This document shows, one piece after another, positions 62,416 to 64,000 of a DNA stretch of 64,000 nucleotides. Below the pieces are notes generated by a model that searched no databases, was not told the origin of the DNA, and saw only the letters and a program-made list of their open reading frames with translations. This DNA comes from Alphaproteobacteria bacterium PA4 (lineage in GTDB: Bacteria > Pseudomonadota > Alphaproteobacteria > Sphingomonadales > Sphingomonadaceae), in NCBI GenBank assembly GCA_002256005.1, contig NKIQ01000013.1, forward strand, positions 32,490 through 96,489, read 5' to 3'. Made by a program: the position numbers and the translations under genes. Numbering within the stretch: position 1 is the stretch's first letter; each line of letters starts with the position of its first letter.

Positions 62416-63015
62416 TCACCGTGCGCTTTTCTTCAGGGCCATGCGGATGAGTTCGCCGACGCTGGCGCCGTCGCCCAGTTCGGCCTGGGCGTCGGCGACG
62501 GCGCGGCTGGCGTCCATCGGGCGGAAGCCCAAACCGGCGAGTGCGGTCAGCGCGTCGGCGACGTCGCCGCGGGTGTTGCCCACCGGCAGCGGCGCGGCGC
62601 TGCCCAGCGCGATGGCGCCGAACTTGCCCTTCAGTTCATTGGCGATGCGGGCGGCGAGTTTCGGCCCGACGCCATTGGCGCGGGCGATGCTGGCGGTGTC
62701 GGCGGCGGCGATGGCGTGCGCCAGCTCATCGGGGCCGAGCACCGAGAGGATGGCGAGCGCCACCCGGCCGCCGACACCCTGCACGGTGGTGAGCAGGCGG
62801 AAGCTGTCACGCTCCGCCTCGCTCAGGAATCCGAACAGCTGGATGGCATCCTCGCGCACCTGGGTTTCGATGTGCAGCACCACGGCGCTGCCGATCCCGC
62901 CCAGCGCACCCAGCGTTTTCGCCGACGCGCTGACCAGATAGCCGACGCCGTTCACATCGATGATGCAGGATTCGGCGGCCGTGCCGTCGAGCAACCCCTT
63001 CAGCCGCGCGATCAT
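62416..63015 (-). CDS. ruvA: Holliday-junction DNA-binding protein RuvA
   Basis: 199 residues from ATG 63015, overlapping the ruvC stop (ATGA). [34 protein letters not shown], two helix-hairpin-helix motifs ([31 protein letters not shown]) and the C-terminal domain III that contacts RuvB. It is full length and is translated with ruvC. Confidence 0.97.
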   Translation of the reverse strand: MIARLKGLLDGTAAESCIIDVNGVGYLVSASAKTLGALGGIGSAVVLHIETQVREDAIQLFGFLSEAERDSFRLLTTVQGVGGRVALAILSVLGPDELAHAIAAADTASIARANGVGPKLAARIANELKGKFGAIALGSAAPLPVGNTRGDVADALTALAGLGFRPMDASRAVADAQAELGDGASVGELIRMALKKSAR

Positions 63016-63944
63016 GCCAGACCCCGCAGCCGCGCGCTGGCGGCAAGATGGGCATGGGCGATGGCGATAGCGAGCGCGTCGGCGGCATCCTCGCCGGTCA
63101 CCTTCGCACCGGGCAGCAGGCGTTCGACCATGGCGTGCACCTGTTGCTTCTCGGCGCTGCCGACGCCGACAATGGCCTTTTTCACCAGCCGCGTCGCATA
63201 TTCGGCAACCGGCAGCCGCCCCCGCGCCGCCGCCAGCAGCACGACGCCGCGCGCCTGCCCCAGCTTCAGCGTCGATTGCGGATTGGCGTTGACGAAAACC
63301 TCCTCGATGGCAGCGGCATCGCAAGGGTGCGTGGCGATGACCGATTCCAGCCCAGCGTAAAGCGCCGCCAGCCGATCCGCCAGAGGGTCCGCCGCGCGGG
63401 TGGTGACGGTGCCATGCGCGATATGGCGCAGGCGGTTGCCGGCCGATTCGATGATGCCCCAACCGGTCTTGGCAAGGCCGGGGTCAAGGCCGAGAATCCT
63501 GACTCCCCCTCCCTCAACGAGGGAGGGGGCCGGGGGGAGGGTCCTCCCCACCAGCCCGCCCTCACCCGCCAGCACCCGCACATCCCCTGCCGCCGCCGGC
63601 AGCGACCGCGCCACATCAAGGATCACCGCCAGCACGGCGTCGCAATCATCGCTGACCTGCTGGTTGGGAAAGCGCAGCACCTGCAGGCCGCGCGCCGCCA
63701 GCACCGCGTCGCGTACGGCATCCCGTGCCGGCTGATGCGTCGCCCCGTCGATCTCGATGACGAGTGCGACTTCGGGACAATAGAAATCGACGATATGGTC
63801 GCCGATCACCGCCTGGCGCCGGAACTTGAACCCGCCGAGGCGCTGGCCGGACAGCGCGGTCCAGAGGCGGCGTTCATAAGGGGTCGGCTCGCGGCGCATG
63901 GTGGCGGCGTGACCGAGGAGGCGGGGGTCGATGCGGCGCGCCAT
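63012..63944 (-). CDS. ruvC: DUF559 nuclease-like domain fused in frame to RuvC resolvase
   Basis: 310 residues. Residues 1-115 are a DUF559/very-short-patch-repair-like domain: [40 protein letters not shown] (Asp), [13 protein letters not shown] (Glu/Asp), RFPNQQV. A linker [15 protein letters not shown] is the translation of a family-B repeat (63503-63542). RuvC follows at [15 protein letters not shown] with its catalytic Asp, [11 protein letters not shown] (Glu) and [11 protein letters not shown] (Asp pair), all present. RuvC has no start codon of its own: where ATG is expected the codon is GTC. The nearest in-frame alternative is a GTG before GRTLPP. Confidence 0.88.
   Translation of the reverse strand: MARRIDPRLLGHAATMRREPTPYERRLWTALSGQRLGGFKFRRQAVIGDHIVDFYCPEVALVIEIDGATHQPARDAVRDAVLAARGLQVLRFPNQQVSDDCDAVLAVILDVARSLPAAAGDVRVLAGEGGLVGRTLPPAPSLVEGGGVRILGLDPGLAKTGWGIIESAGNRLRHIAHGTVTTRAADPLADRLAALYAGLESVIATHPCDAAAIEEVFVNANPQSTLKLGQARGVVLLAAARGRLPVAEYATRLVKKAIVGVGSAEKQQVHAMVERLLPGAKVTGEDAADALAIAIAHAHLAASARLRGLA
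63503..63542. repeat. G/C-rich repeat, family B, forming the DUF559-RuvC linker
   Basis: One arm (CTCCCCCTCCCTCAACGAGG then GAGGGGGCCGGGGGGAGGGT) of the family, read through in frame on the reverse strand as [14 protein letters not shown]. No partner arm follows. Confidence 0.88.
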
Positions 63945-63978
63945 TTTATTGCAACTCCCCCGGACGGTCCTTCAAGGC

Positions 63979-64000
63979 ACCCAACCCCCGGCCCCCCCCC
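63979..64000. repeat. Start of another family-B repeat, cut by the window edge
   Basis: ACCCAACCCCCGGCCCCCCC at the right edge has the wording of the family-B arms. It lies 35 bases upstream of the ruvC fusion start, so the fusion gene is flanked by and contains copies of the same repeat. Confidence 0.6.

Overview
The window is high-GC DNA (roughly two thirds G+C by eye), densely packed, with nearly every base assigned to a gene or a short dispersed repeat. The gene set points to an alphaproteobacterium of the order Sphingomonadales: a CtrA regulator next to a SciP-type DUF1153 protein, a PEPxxWA-CTERM exoprotein, large sphingomonad-type TonB receptors with tryptophan-halogenase, SapC and cupin partners, and DUF6456 and DUF6481 proteins. 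The genus cannot be read from this piece alone.

Layout. 1-10.0 kb is a carbohydrate-uptake locus read leftwards: TonB receptor, halogenase-like flavoprotein, SapC, JmjC/cupin protein, second halogenase-like flavoprotein, GH16 glucanase, LacI regulator and an MFS transporter cut by the window edge. Two GAACGTTC operators lie in front of the receptor. 10.1-16.9 kb holds tRNA-Arg(TCT), a complex I accessory subunit, a monooxygenase-like protein, polyprenyl synthase, chorismate mutase, a PepSY/response regulator/histidine kinase operon and an ABC-F ATPase. 16.9-21.5 kb is a glycosyltransferase/deacetylase operon. 21.6-24.9 kb holds two acyl-CoA dehydrogenases and a winged-helix regulator. 25.0-29.6 kb is a decayed flagellar locus: two intact sigma-54 activators and fliE surround fused fragments read here as fliF, fliJ, fliK, fliL and fliD. 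29.6-36.2 kb has mnmA, sciP, ctrA, sodC, an RcdA-family protein, hsp20 and small enzymes. 36.4-45.7 kb has a second TonB receptor, sodB, a leuCD-like pair, an acyl-CoA ligase and a molybdopterin oxidoreductase. 46.1-48 kb is glnK-amtB behind a sigma-54 promoter. 48-57 kb is housekeeping (tldD, trmO, an ABC ATPase, nadB, leuC). 57-64 kb holds a membrane protein, the PEP-CTERM protein, a HTH regulator with an unusual 10-bp-phased upstream array, and ruvB, ruvA and ruvC, the last fused to a DUF559 nuclease.

Short repeats are the most pervasive theme. One family has paired arms (CCTCCGGCGGCTGGGG...CCCCAGCCGCCGGAGG), once inside a 219-bp element with terminal inverted repeats. A second family is G/C-rich (CCCTCCCC...GGGGAGGG). 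They fill gene junctions and have contributed functional parts: ribosome-binding sites (GFA protein, nadB), a stop codon (57.9 kb), the C-terminal tail of LeuC, and the linker joining DUF559 to RuvC. No CRISPR array, rRNA, prophage or intact transposase was found.
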